Shown here one piece after another: positions 10,832-19,806 of a stretch of 64,000 nucleotides of DNA. The DNA lies in contig NZ_CALFYO010000031.1 in NCBI RefSeq assembly GCF_937952055.1, positions 1 to 64,000 of the forward strand, in the 5' to 3' direction. Made by a program: the position numbers and the translations under genes. The notes under the pieces are model-generated. The model ran no database searches. It worked only from the letters and a program-made list of their open reading frames with translations, and was not told the origin of the DNA. Origin of the DNA: an uncultured Piscinibacter sp. GTDB lineage: Bacteria > Pseudomonadota > Gammaproteobacteria > Burkholderiales > Burkholderiaceae_C. How positions within the stretch are numbered: the first letter of the stretch is position 1; each line of letters opens with the position of its first letter.

Positions 10832-11052
10832 GACAGCTCCGTGAGGGTTTCGTGACGGGCCTCGTGGGCCAGCCGGGCAGTGTCTTCGCGGTTTGTGACA
10901 GGCGCGTTTATCGGCTCCCTGCCGCGGCGCGGCAACGGGGATAACCCGCCGCGCCGTCGGTGCCGCTTGCCCGGGCCGGCGGGAGAAATGCTGCACTGCG
11001 CTACGATTGCTCCTCAAGTGCCAACACGGGGGCCGCCGCGCCCCCGGCTCCG
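10832..11052. promoter_or_regulatory. Divergent control region ugpB / DUF3683 oxidoreductase, with a possible Pho half-site
   Basis: This 221-bp spacer must hold the promoters of both ugpB and the large oxidoreductase. Read toward ugpB, CTGTCAC followed by AAAC at 10901-10891 matches one half of the PhoB box (CTGTCAT repeats spaced 4 nt); the expected second half is poor. A looser pair CCGTCAC-GAAA-CCCTCAC lies at 10858-10841, close to the start codon. No convincing -35/-10 pair is visible. Confidence 0.35.
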
Positions 11053-14000
11053 ATGAACGCACCCGCTTCCCTGACCCACATGGCCGCCGTCGCCAGCGCC
11101 GGCACGGCGGCGCAAGGGCTCGCCCCGCGCCTGCGCGAAATTCCCTACAACTACACCTCGTTCTCCGACCGCGAGATCGTCATCCGGCTGCTCGGTGCGC
11201 GGGCCTGGGAGGTGCTCAACAGGCTGCGCGAGGAGCGCCGTACCGGCCGTTCGGCGCGCATGCTGTACGAGGTGCTGGGCGACATCTGGGTGGTTCAGCG
11301 CAACCCCTATCTGCAGGACGATCTGCTCGACAACCCGAGGCGCCGCGCGGCGCTGATCGAGGCGCTGCATCACCGGCTGCGCGCCATCGAGGCGCGCCGC
11401 GCTCCTCAGGCCGACGGCGAGCGCGACGCCTTCGTCGGCGAACTGCTCGAGTCGGCGCGCTCGGCGGTCGAGCGCTTCGAGCGCCAGTTCGACGAGATGG
11501 CCGACTTGCGCAGGCGCGTGACGCGTGTCCTCGGCCGCATCACGGCCAAGCACAACGTCAAGTTCGACGGCCTGTCGCGGGTGGCTCACGTGACCGACGC
11601 GACCGACTGGCGCGTCGAGTACCCCTTCGTCGTGTTGACGCCCGACACCGAGGCGGAGATGGCTGCACTGGTCAAGGGCTGCATCGAACTCGGGCTGACC
11701 ATCATCCCGCGCGGAGGCGGCACCGGCTACACAGGAGGCGCCGTGCCGCTGACCTGGAACAGCGCCGTCATCAACACCGAGAAGCTCGAGTCGATGAGCG
11801 AGGTCGAGATGGTTGCGCTGCCCGGCGTGGACCGGCCGGTGGCCACGGTGTGGACCGAGGCCGGCGTGGTCACGCAACGCGTGGCCGATGCCGCCGAGCG
11901 CGCCGGCCACGTTTTCGCTGTCGATCCGACCTCGGCCGAGGCCTCCTGCGTCGGCGGCAACATCGCCATGAACGCCGGCGGCAAGAAGGCGGTGCTGTGG
12001 GGCACGGCGCTGGACAACCTGGCCTCCTGGCGCATGGTCACGCCGCAGGCGCAGTGGCTGGAGGTGGTGCGGTTGAACCACAACCTCGGCAAGATCCACG
12101 ACGTGGAGACGGCGAGCTTCGAACTGCGCTATTTCGCTGCCGACGGCAAGACGCCAGTGCGCACCGAGCGGCTCGACATCCCCGGCGGCAGCTTCCGCAA
12201 GGAAGGTCTGGGCAAGGACGTCACCGACAAGTTCCTGGCCGGCCTGCCGGGCATCCAGAAGGAAGGCTGCGACGGCCTCATCACTTCGGCGCGCTGGGTG
12301 GTGCACCGCATGCCGGCGCACACGCGCACGGTGTGCCTGGAGTTCTTCGGCAATGCGCGCGACGCGGTGCCTTCGATCGTCGAGATCAAGGACTTCATGT
12401 TCGCCGAGGCGAAACAGGGCGGTGCGATCCTCGCAGGACTGGAGCACCTCGACGACCGCTACCTGAAGGCGGTGGGCTACGCGACCAAGAGCAAGCGCGG
12501 CGGCCTGCCGAAGATGGTGCTGGTCGGCGACATCGCGGGCGACGACGCCGATGCGGTGGCGCGTGCCACCAGCGAAATCGTGCGCATCGCCAACAGCCGC
12601 GCCGGTGAGGGGTTCGTCGCGGTGAGCGCCGATGCGCGCAAGAAGTTCTGGCTCGACCGCAAGCGCACCGCGGCGATCAGCAGGCACACCAACGCCTTCA
12701 AGATCAACGAGGACGTGGTCATCCCGCTGCCGCGCATGGGCGAGTACACGGAAGGGATCGAGCGCATCAACATCGAGCTGTCGCTGCGCAACAAGCTGGC
12801 GATGGTGGATGCGCTGGAGGCCTTCTTCGTCGAAGGCAACCTGCCGCTGGGCAAGAGCGACGATGCCGGCGAGATCGCCAGCGCCGAACTGCTCGAGGAC
12901 CGCGTGCAGCAGGCCCTCGGCCTGCTGCGCGAGGTGCGTGCGCTGTGGCAGCGATGGATGGATCAGCTCGACACCGTGCAAGCGGACACGGGCCGAACCG
13001 TCTTCGCCGACCTTCAGGACCACACGCTGCGCGCCTCTTGGAAGACGCAGATCCGCAGCGGCCTGCAGAACATCTTCGCCGGTGCGGCGCTCGAGCCGAT
13101 CGTCGCCGAATGCCAGAGGATCCACGACCGCGTGCTCAAGGGCCGGGTCTGGGTGGCGCTGCACATGCACGCCGGCGACGGCAACGTGCACACCAACATC
13201 CCGGTCAACAGCGACAACTACGAGATGCTGCAGACTGCGCACGAGGCGGTCGGCCGCATCATGGCGCTGGCGCGGCGGCTCGACGGCGTGATCTCCGGCG
13301 AGCACGGCATCGGCATCACCAAGCTCGAGTTCCTCAGCGACGCGGAACTCGCCGGCTTCACCGAGTACAAGCGCAGGGTCGATCCGGAAGGCAGCTTCAA
13401 CAAGGGCAAGCTGCTGCGCAGCGAGAGCCTCCGGGCCGACCTGACCAATGCGTACACGCCGAGCTTCGGCCTGATGGGCCACGAGTCGCTGATCATGCAG
13501 CAGAGCGACATCGGCCAGATCGCCGACTCGGTCAAGGACTGCCTGCGCTGCGGCAAGTGCAAGCCGGTGTGCGCCACGCATGTGCCGCGCGCCAACCTGC
13601 TGTACAGCCCGCGCAACAAGATCCTCGCCACCTCGCTGCTCATCGAGGCCTTCCTCTACGAGGAGCAGACGCGCCGCGGCATCAGCCTCGCGCACTGGCA
13701 GGAGTTCGAGGACGTGGCCGACCACTGCACCGTCTGCCACAAGTGCCTGTCGCCTTGCCCGGTGAAGATCGACTTCGGCGACGTGTCGATGAACATGCGC
13801 AATCTGCTGCGCAAGATGGGCCAGAAGAGCTTCCGCCCCGGCAACGCCGCAGCGATGTTCTTCCTCAACGCGACCCACCCGCAGACCATCAAGCTGATGC
13901 GTACTGCGATGGTCGACGTGGGCTTCAAGGTACAGCGCTTCGCCAACAACCTGCTGCGCGGCCTGGCAAACAAGCAGACCGCCGCGCCGCCGGCCACGGT

Positions 14001-14961
14001 GGGCGCGGCACCGATCAAGGAGCAGGTGATCCACTTCATCAACAAGAAGATGCCGGGCGGGCTGCCGAAGCGCACAGCGCGCGCGCTGCTCGACATCGAG
14101 GACAAGGACTACGTCCCGATCATCCGCGATCCGAAGACGACCAGCGCCGACACCGAGGCGGTGTTCTACTTTCCCGGCTGCGGCTCGGAGCGGCTGTTCT
14201 CGCAGGTCGGCCTGGCCACCCAGGCGATGCTCTGGCACGCCGGCGTGCAGACGGTGCTGCCGCCCGGCTACCTATGCTGCGGCTACCCGCAGCGCGGCAG
14301 CGGCCAGTTCGACCGCGCGGAGAAGATGATCACCGACAACCGGGTGCTGTTCCACCGGGTCGCCAACACGCTGAACTACCTCGACATCAGGACCGTGGTG
14401 GTCAGCTGCGGCACCTGCTACGACCAGCTGCAGGGCTACAAGTTCGAAGAGATCTTCCCCGGCTGCCGCATCGTCGACATCCACGAGTACCTGCTCGAAA
14501 AGGGCATCACGCTGGAGGCGGGGCAGGGCGCGGGCGGCTATCTCTACCACGACCCCTGCCACAGCCCCATGAAGCTGCGCGAACCGATGAAGACGGTGAA
14601 GGCGCTGGTCGGCGAGAACGTCCGCAAGAGCGAGCGCTGCTGCGGCGAGAGCGGCACGCTGGGCGTGTCGCGTCCGGACATTTCCACGCAGATCCGCTTC
14701 CGCAAGGAAGAGGAGCTGCGCCGGGACGAAGCCGCGCTGCGCTCGAGCGGAGCCGTGCCGGCGAAGGGCGACCTGAAGATCCTCACCTCCTGCCCGAGCT
14801 GCCTGCAGGGCCTGAGCCGCTACACCGGCGACCTCGACAACGGCCTGCTCGAGGCCGACTACATCGTCGTCGAGATGGCCAACCGCATCCTCGGCCCCGA
14901 CTGGCTGCCCGACTACGTCGAGCGTGCCAACGGCGGCGGCATCGAGCGCGTGCTCGTCTAG
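11053..14961 (+). CDS. Giant DUF3683 / FAD-linked oxidase / Fe-S / CCG-domain oxidoreductase
   Basis: A 1302-residue protein. The N-terminal part (about 30-170; REIPYNYTSFSDREIVIRLLG) matches the DUF3683 domain of Burkholderiales. A PCMH-type FAD-binding domain follows (IIPRGGGTGYTGGAVPL), then an FAD-oxidase C domain (HMHAGDGNVHTNIPVN, GEHGIGITK). Next come two Cys clusters for 4Fe-4S centres (CLRCGKCKPVCATH and CTVCHKCLSPCP) and a C-terminal GlpC/CCG region with two Cys-rich modules (FPGCG...LCCGYP and HDPCHS...RCCGESG). This is a single-chain version of D-lactate / glycolate-type dehydrogenases that are usually separate subunits. The substrate is unknown. I chose ATG 11053 over an upstream GTG at 10960, since the extension has no family-like sequence; neither has a good ribosome site. 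Confidence 0.9.
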   Translation: MNAPASLTHMAAVASAGTAAQGLAPRLREIPYNYTSFSDREIVIRLLGARAWEVLNRLREERRTGRSARMLYEVLGDIWVVQRNPYLQDDLLDNPRRRAALIEALHHRLRAIEARRAPQADGERDAFVGELLESARSAVERFERQFDEMADLRRRVTRVLGRITAKHNVKFDGLSRVAHVTDATDWRVEYPFVVLTPDTEAEMAALVKGCIELGLTIIPRGGGTGYTGGAVPLTWNSAVINTEKLESMSEVEMVALPGVDRPVATVWTEAGVVTQRVADAAERAGHVFAVDPTSAEASCVGGNIAMNAGGKKAVLWGTALDNLASWRMVTPQAQWLEVVRLNHNLGKIHDVETASFELRYFAADGKTPVRTERLDIPGGSFRKEGLGKDVTDKFLAGLPGIQKEGCDGLITSARWVVHRMPAHTRTVCLEFFGNARDAVPSIVEIKDFMFAEAKQGGAILAGLEHLDDRYLKAVGYATKSKRGGLPKMVLVGDIAGDDADAVARATSEIVRIANSRAGEGFVAVSADARKKFWLDRKRTAAISRHTNAFKINEDVVIPLPRMGEYTEGIERINIELSLRNKLAMVDALEAFFVEGNLPLGKSDDAGEIASAELLEDRVQQALGLLREVRALWQRWMDQLDTVQADTGRTVFADLQDHTLRASWKTQIRSGLQNIFAGAALEPIVAECQRIHDRVLKGRVWVALHMHAGDGNVHTNIPVNSDNYEMLQTAHEAVGRIMALARRLDGVISGEHGIGITKLEFLSDAELAGFTEYKRRVDPEGSFNKGKLLRSESLRADLTNAYTPSFGLMGHESLIMQQSDIGQIADSVKDCLRCGKCKPVCATHVPRANLLYSPRNKILATSLLIEAFLYEEQTRRGISLAHWQEFEDVADHCTVCHKCLSPCPVKIDFGDVSMNMRNLLRKMGQKSFRPGNAAAMFFLNATHPQTIKLMRTAMVDVGFKVQRFANNLLRGLANKQTAAPPATVGAAPIKEQVIHFINKKMPGGLPKRTARALLDIEDKDYVPIIRDPKTTSADTEAVFYFPGCGSERLFSQVGLATQAMLWHAGVQTVLPPGYLCCGYPQRGSGQFDRAEKMITDNRVLFHRVANTLNYLDIRTVVVSCGTCYDQLQGYKFEEIFPGCRIVDIHEYLLEKGITLEAGQGAGGYLYHDPCHSPMKLREPMKTVKALVGENVRKSERCCGESGTLGVSRPDISTQIRFRKEEELRRDEAALRSSGAVPAKGDLKILTSCPSCLQGLSRYTGDLDNGLLEADYIVVEMANRILGPDWLPDYVERANGGGIERVLV

Positions 14962-15011
14962 CAGGCGCGGAGCGGCCGCACGGGCGAGCGCGCGCGCACC
15001 GGGCGCGGCCA

Positions 15012-15029
15012 GCGCCGCCTGCGCGGCGC
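15012..15029. terminator. Hairpin between convergent genes
   Basis: GCGCCGC and GCGGCGC form a perfect 7-bp stem with a CTGC loop in the 73-bp gap between the convergent oxidoreductase and Bug genes. No T-tract follows, so a bidirectional terminator is plausible but weakly supported. Confidence 0.35.
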
Positions 15030-15034
15030 CGGAC

Positions 15035-16015
15035 TCACTGCTCCGCGGAGAGCTTGCGCTCCTTGATGAGCGCGTGCCAGAAGGTGGTCTCCTTCTGGAT
15101 GAACGTGGCCAGTGCCGGCCCGTCGCCCGGCAGCACCTCAAGGCCGAAGTCCTCGAGCCTGGCCTTCACCTCCGGCGTGCTGATCGCCTTGTTCATCTCG
15201 GCGGTCAGTCGGCCGACGATGTCCGCCGGCGTGCCCTTGGGCACGAACAGGCCCTGCCAGGCCGTGACTTCGAAGTCCTTCACGCCGAGCTCGTCGAGCG
15301 TCGGCACGTCGGGCAGCGAGGGGATGCGCTTTCTCGACATCACGACCAGGGCCTTCACCTTGCCGGCACGGATCTGCGGCAGCCCGGCGGCGGTATCCAG
15401 CACCATCATCGGCACCTGGCCGGAGATCACGTCCTGGATCGCCAGCGCGGTGCCGCGGTAGGGCACGTGCACGACGAAGCTCTGGGTGCGGTCCTTCAGC
15501 AGTTCCATGCCGAGGTGGTGCGGGCTGCCGATGCCCGGCGAGGCGTAGCTGTACTTGCCCGGGTTCTGCTTCAGCGCGTCGAGCAGCTGTCGGCCGCTGC
15601 TGAAGCCGGCGTCCGGGTTGACCGCCAGGATCAGTGGAAAGCGCGCCATGAAGCCGACCGGCGCAAGGTCGCTCGGTGCATAGGGGATCTTCTTGTACAT
15701 CGCCTCGTGGAACACCATCGCGCCGTTGTCGCCGGTGACGATCGTGTAGCCGTCGGGCGGTGACTTGGCGGCATTGTCGGTGCCGATGATGCCGGCCGCG
15801 CCGGGTCGGTTGTCGATGACGATGGTCTGGCCGAGCTGCTTGGACAACTGCGGCGACAGCTGCCGAGCGAGGAAGTCGGAACCGCCGCCGGCGGGGTAGG
15901 CCACCACCCAACGGATCGGCTTCGCCGGCCAGCTCTGGGCGAGAGCGTGCAGCGGCAAGAGGGCGGCCACGAGGCCGAGGCCGGCGAGGGTGCGGCGGGT
16001 CAAGGCAAGGGTCAT
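15035..16015 (-). CDS. Bug/TctC-family tripartite tricarboxylate-type solute-binding protein
   Basis: A 326-residue periplasmic binding protein with an N-terminal signal peptide (MTLALTRRTLAGLGLVAALL, cleavage after ALA). The family core is clear: WPAKPIRWVVAYPAGGGSDFLAR, then VIDNRPGAAGIIGTD and the Asp-bearing loop before it. Bug proteins bind carboxylates or amides with very high affinity; members are extremely numerous in Burkholderiales. No TctA/TctB membrane partners are in the window, so it is an orphan receptor, as is common for this family. The start at 16015 is natural; the ribosome site is poor. Confidence 0.93.
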   Translation of the reverse strand: MTLALTRRTLAGLGLVAALLPLHALAQSWPAKPIRWVVAYPAGGGSDFLARQLSPQLSKQLGQTIVIDNRPGAAGIIGTDNAAKSPPDGYTIVTGDNGAMVFHEAMYKKIPYAPSDLAPVGFMARFPLILAVNPDAGFSSGRQLLDALKQNPGKYSYASPGIGSPHHLGMELLKDRTQSFVVHVPYRGTALAIQDVISGQVPMMVLDTAAGLPQIRAGKVKALVVMSRKRIPSLPDVPTLDELGVKDFEVTAWQGLFVPKGTPADIVGRLTAEMNKAISTPEVKARLEDFGLEVLPGDGPALATFIQKETTFWHALIKERKLSAEQ

Positions 16016-16122
16016 GACGTGAAGGCACGAGTCTGAGGGGAGGCGGGCATCTTAGCGGGAGCGCCTCGCGGCGCACGACGGTTCCGGGGCGGCCGCGCCG
16101 GGGCGACAATAGCGGCCGAGCC

Positions 16123-18093
16123 ATGCAGCTGACCTTTCGTTCCCCGCCAGGCGCCGGCCTGCGCCGCCTCGCCGCCGGCGCGGTCTGGCTGCTGGGCATG
16201 GGTGCCTTCGGCAGCGGGGTCGCCGCGCCAGCGCTATCCGAGGCACTGCGCCCTGTCCTCGTGCGGTCGCTCGACGACCCGCACGAGGCCCTGGCGCTGG
16301 CCGATGCGACACTCGACACGCTGGACTCCGAGTCCCGTTTCTGGCGCCTGCTCGGCAAGGCCGGCGTGTACACACTGCTCGACCAGCCCAGCGCCGCGCA
16401 GCGCGCCGTCGACGAGGCACGCGCCCGCCTCGGCCGCGTGCCCACCGCGACGCCGCGCCATCACCTTTGGCTCGAGGCCTACGCGATCGGCGCGCTGTTC
16501 CGCAGCGAAGATTCCGCCAGGCTGATCCCTCGCAGCGTGGAACTGCGCCGCGCTGCGGTGCCGCTGGGCGACGAGTACCTGCTGTGCGAGATCTCGGTGG
16601 GAGACCTCTTCCTGCTGCGTGACACACACGCGCTGGACGAAGCCTGGCGTGTGGCCGAGGAGACCGAGCGTTGCGGCCGCAAGCTCGGCCAACTGCACAT
16701 CGAGACCTCGGCGCTCATCGCCATGGGCGGCATGGCCAGTTCGTTGTCGGGCAAGGCGCCCGCCGAGCGCTACTTCGAGCGCGCGCTCGAGGTGCTGGGA
16801 GTGCAGCCGGCGCGCTTCCAGCGTGGCTGGATCGAGTGGGAACTCGGCAACACGCTGGCGCGCCTTGGCCAGGGCGAGAAGGCAGCGCGATTCTTCGAGG
16901 CCTCGCTGGCGCGCAGCCGCGAGATCGGCGATGTCACCGGCGAGGCCATCGTCACGCTGGATCTCGCCGCGCTGCGCCTGGCGCAGGGCGAGCCGACGCA
17001 TGTGCTCGAGCTGGTGCGCGGGGTGCTGCCGTCGCTGCAATCCGGCGAGGCGCCGGCACGGCTGGCGAATGCGCACGGCCTGATCATCGAGGCCCTGGCC
17101 AAGCTCAAGCGGGCCGAGGTGCTGCCGCAGATCGACAGGGCGCGCGCGCTGGACCGACTGGTCCTGCCGGCGCGCGAGCGCGCCCGGCTGGCGCAGCGCA
17201 TGGCCGCCGGCTATGCCTCGCAGGGGCTGTACGCGCAGGCCTACGCCGAGCTGCAGCGCTCGACACAGGCGGTGGAACAGGGTCAGCAGTCGATCCGCGA
17301 CACGCAGGTGTTGCGCCTGCAGGCGCGCTACGAGATCGCGCGCCGCGAAGCCGAACTCGCCGACTTGCGCCACCGCGCCGAAGCCGACCGACTCGCGCTG
17401 CAGGCCCGCGAGGCGCAACAGCAGGCACTGTGGGCAGCGCTGGCTGCGCTGGCCGGGCTGCTGGCGGCCGCGTTCTGGTTCGGCATGCGTGCGCTGGCGC
17501 GCCGTCGGCAGCTCGCCGACCTGGTACTGCGCGATGAGCTCACCGGCATGCCCAACCGCCGCGCGGTGCTCGCATTCGCCCAGGAGCAGTTTGACCTGTG
17601 CCGCCGGCTCGGCCTGGAGCTCAGCGTGGCGCTGGTGGACCTCGATCACTTCAAGCAGGTCAACGACACCAGCGGCCACGCTGCCGGCGATCGTGTGCTG
17701 CGCGCCTTCGCCGAGGCGGCCAGCGAGGTGTTGCGGGGTCAGGAGCGCTTGGGCCGCTGGGGCGGCGACGAATGGCTGTTCGTCATGCCGGGCACGGCCG
17801 TGGACGAGTTGCCTGCGCTGTTCGAGCGCTTGCGCAAGCAGCTTGCGGAGCGACCCATCCACGGGCTCAAGCAGCCGCACGGCATCACGCTGTCCATGGG
17901 TGCCGCGGCATTGTCGGACGAGGTCGAGTCGGTGGAGGCGCTCGTCGAGGAGGCCGACCGCCAGCTCTACCGCGCCAAGGCCGGTGGACGCGATTCGCTG
18001 CGCCACGGGCCGCGCGGGCGCAGGAGCGGCGCCGTGCGCGGCGGCACGGAAGGGCGCGACGCCGAAGGGGCGAAGCTGCCCGTCTCGGCCTGA
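16123..18093 (+). CDS. Membrane-anchored diguanylate cyclase with TPR-like sensor region (GGDEW variant)
   Basis: A 656-residue protein. It has a signal peptide or first membrane segment (residues about 10-35) and a long alpha-helical, TPR-like region (about 40-420). A transmembrane helix follows (about 436-458, WAALAALAGLLAAAFWFG), then a cytoplasmic GGDEF domain (about 470-640). The domain has DELTGMPNRRA, DLDHFKQVND and the active loop GGDEW at 547-551. W in place of F is tolerated in active cyclases. The inhibitory I-site RxxD appears as RGQE, so product feedback is probably lost. It likely senses a periplasmic signal and makes cyclic di-GMP. GACAAT at 16105 may be its -10 element. The HIT gene follows 14 bp later. 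Confidence 0.9.
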   Translation: MQLTFRSPPGAGLRRLAAGAVWLLGMGAFGSGVAAPALSEALRPVLVRSLDDPHEALALADATLDTLDSESRFWRLLGKAGVYTLLDQPSAAQRAVDEARARLGRVPTATPRHHLWLEAYAIGALFRSEDSARLIPRSVELRRAAVPLGDEYLLCEISVGDLFLLRDTHALDEAWRVAEETERCGRKLGQLHIETSALIAMGGMASSLSGKAPAERYFERALEVLGVQPARFQRGWIEWELGNTLARLGQGEKAARFFEASLARSREIGDVTGEAIVTLDLAALRLAQGEPTHVLELVRGVLPSLQSGEAPARLANAHGLIIEALAKLKRAEVLPQIDRARALDRLVLPARERARLAQRMAAGYASQGLYAQAYAELQRSTQAVEQGQQSIRDTQVLRLQARYEIARREAELADLRHRAEADRLALQAREAQQQALWAALAALAGLLAAAFWFGMRALARRRQLADLVLRDELTGMPNRRAVLAFAQEQFDLCRRLGLELSVALVDLDHFKQVNDTSGHAAGDRVLRAFAEAASEVLRGQERLGRWGGDEWLFVMPGTAVDELPALFERLRKQLAERPIHGLKQPHGITLSMGAAALSDEVESVEALVEEADRQLYRAKAGGRDSLRHGPRGRRSGAVRGGTEGRDAEGAKLPVSA

Positions 18094-18107
18094 TCGCGAG
18101 TCGTCGC

Positions 18108-18569
18108 ATGGTGCAGGAATTCGAGCCCGCCGCCGATGCCCGGCCCGGTTGCTTGCTGTGCCGCGAACACGGCGGCGTGCCGCTCTGGCAGGACGGCACC
18201 TGGCGCGTGATCCGTGCCGAGGACGCCGACTTTCCGGCCTTCTACCGTGTCATCGCGCGCCACCACGTGGGCGAGTTCTCCGCACTGCTCGCCCCCGAGC
18301 GGCAGCGTTGCATGGACCTCGTCTGCACGGTCGAACGCGTGCTCATCGAACAGCTGCACCCGACCAAGATCAACCTCGCTGCGCTCGGCAACATGGTGCC
18401 GCACCTGCACTGGCACGTGATCGCGCGCTTCGAGTGGGACAGCCACTTTCCGCAGCCGGTATGGGGCCCGCGCCAGCGCGAGGTGGCAGGCGGGGCGCTG
18501 GTGCGGCTGGGCCTGTCACTGTCCGAGCTCGACGCACGCGTGGCAGAGGCGCTTGCTGCGCGTGACTGA
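18108..18569 (+). CDS. HIT-family protein (histidine triad)
   Basis: A 153-residue cytoplasmic protein with the histidine-triad motif in NMVPHLHWHVIARF. This places it with HIT-type nucleotide-binding hydrolases or transferases that act on nucleoside phosphoramidates and dinucleotides. An N-terminal CLLCREHGG pair of cysteines may bind zinc. The ATG at 18108 is chosen because the frame before it only mirrors the upstream gene. It starts 14 bp after the diguanylate cyclase gene, so it is probably co-transcribed; a functional link is not evident. Confidence 0.9.
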   Translation: MVQEFEPAADARPGCLLCREHGGVPLWQDGTWRVIRAEDADFPAFYRVIARHHVGEFSALLAPERQRCMDLVCTVERVLIEQLHPTKINLAALGNMVPHLHWHVIARFEWDSHFPQPVWGPRQREVAGGALVRLGLSLSELDARVAEALAARD

Positions 18570-18647
18570 CGGGTATCAAAGTCCCTGATCGCATCGCGAC
18601 AGGCGCTTGGATACACTGCGGCGGCCCCGTCAACACCTCTCTCGTCC

Positions 18648-19064
18648 ATGGCCGGTCTCAGCTCCGACACTCCCCAGCCCACCAACATCACGGTGCACCA
18701 GCAATCGCGCGTGCTCGAGGTCGGTTTCTCCGACGGGCAGACGTTCCGCATTCCCTTCGAGCTGATGCGCATCTACTCGCCGTCGGCCGAGGTGCAGGGC
18801 CACGGTCCCGGCCAGGAAGTGCTGCAGACCGGCAAGCGCGAGGTCGAACTCACCGAGATCGAGCCAGTGGGCAACTACGCCATCCAGCCGACCTTCAGCG
18901 ATGGCCACAACTCGGGCATCTTCTCCTGGGACTACCTCTACCGTCTCGGCTCGCAGCAGATGCAGCTGTGGGAGCGCTACGAGGAACGGCTGCGCGAGGC
19001 CGGGATGGATCGCGACGCGCCGATGCCCGGCGCCGCCGCGTCGGGTTGCGGCCATCACCATTGA
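18648..19064 (+). CDS. DUF971 (gamma-butyrobetaine hydroxylase-like N-terminal domain) protein
   Basis: A 138-residue protein that consists essentially of the DUF971 domain (SRVLEVGFSDGQTFRIPFEL and the GIFSWDYLY block near the end). In larger proteins this domain forms the N-terminal Zn-binding part of gamma-butyrobetaine hydroxylase. As a stand-alone protein it also occurs near Fe-S and quinone genes. Here the C-terminus ends in CGHHH, a possible metal ligand set. It lies 10 bp before ubiE on the same strand, an arrangement frequent in betaproteobacteria. Confidence 0.9.
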   Translation: MAGLSSDTPQPTNITVHQQSRVLEVGFSDGQTFRIPFELMRIYSPSAEVQGHGPGQEVLQTGKREVELTEIEPVGNYAIQPTFSDGHNSGIFSWDYLYRLGSQQMQLWERYEERLREAGMDRDAPMPGAAASGCGHHH

Positions 19065-19074
19065 TCGGGCGGCG

Positions 19075-19806
19075 ATGAGCGAGACCCACTTCGGATTCGA
19101 GACCGTCGACGAGACGCAGAAGGCTGCGCGCGTGCGCAGCGTGTTCGATTCGGTCGCGTCGAAGTACGACGTGATGAACGACCTGATGTCGATGGGCTTG
19201 CACCGCGTCTGGAAGTCCTACACGGTGGCGGTGGCCAACCTGCGCGAAGGCGACCGTGTGCTCGACCTCGCCGGCGGCACGGGCGACCTGGCGCGCGCGT
19301 TCGCGCGCAAGGTCGGCGCCGGCGGCACGGTGGTGCACACCGACATCAACGAGGCGATGCTGCGTCGCGGCCGCGACCGACTGATCGACGAGGGCATCGT
19401 GCTGCCCACGGTGATCTGCGACGCCGAGAGGCTGCCCTTCGGCACCGGCAGCTTCGACCTCGTGAGCGTGGCCTTCGGGCTGCGCAACATGACGCACAAG
19501 GACCTTGCCCTGGCCGAGATGAACCGCGTGCTGCGCCCTGGCGGCCGGCTGCTGGTGCTGGAGTTTTCCAAGATTGCCCCGCCGCTGGCGAAGGCCTACG
19601 ACTGGTATTCGTTCAACGTGCTGCCGCGCATCGGGCAGTGGGTGGCGGGCGACGCCGACAGCTACCGCTATCTGGCCGAGTCGATCCGCATGCACCCGGG
19701 GCAGGCTGAATTGAAGGCGATGATGAAGAGCGCCGGCTTCGCCCACGTGGACGTGCACAACCTCAGCGCCGGCGTGGTGGCGCTGCACGTGGGGATCAAG
19801 TGCTGA
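19075..19806 (+). CDS. ubiE: UbiE, ubiquinone/menaquinone C-methyltransferase
   Basis: A 243-residue class I methyltransferase that adds the C-methyl group of the quinone ring (2-methoxy-6-polyprenyl-benzoquinol methylase). SAM-binding motif I is VLDLAGGTGDLA, and the family-specific VASKYDVMNDLMSMGLHRVW and FGLRNMTHKDLAL are present. The start at 19075 (MSETHFGF) is chosen by family fit; the frame upstream merely shadows the DUF971 gene. Its stop overlaps the start of the next gene by 7 nt. Confidence 0.97.
   Translation: MSETHFGFETVDETQKAARVRSVFDSVASKYDVMNDLMSMGLHRVWKSYTVAVANLREGDRVLDLAGGTGDLARAFARKVGAGGTVVHTDINEAMLRRGRDRLIDEGIVLPTVICDAERLPFGTGSFDLVSVAFGLRNMTHKDLALAEMNRVLRPGGRLLVLEFSKIAPPLAKAYDWYSFNVLPRIGQWVAGDADSYRYLAESIRMHPGQAELKAMMKSAGFAHVDVHNLSAGVVALHVGIKC

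Noticed and set aside
10784..11062. A 77-residue N-terminal extension of UgpB
   Set aside because: The signal peptide starts at the ATG at 10831, which has a ribosome site; the extension is Arg-rich and would precede the signal sequence.
11014..14238. A 1074-codon open frame on the minus strand opposite the large oxidoreductase
   Set aside because: It mirrors codon positions of a clear gene; the predicted protein is rich in Arg, Ala, Gly and His with no domain. Such frames are expected at about 70 % GC.
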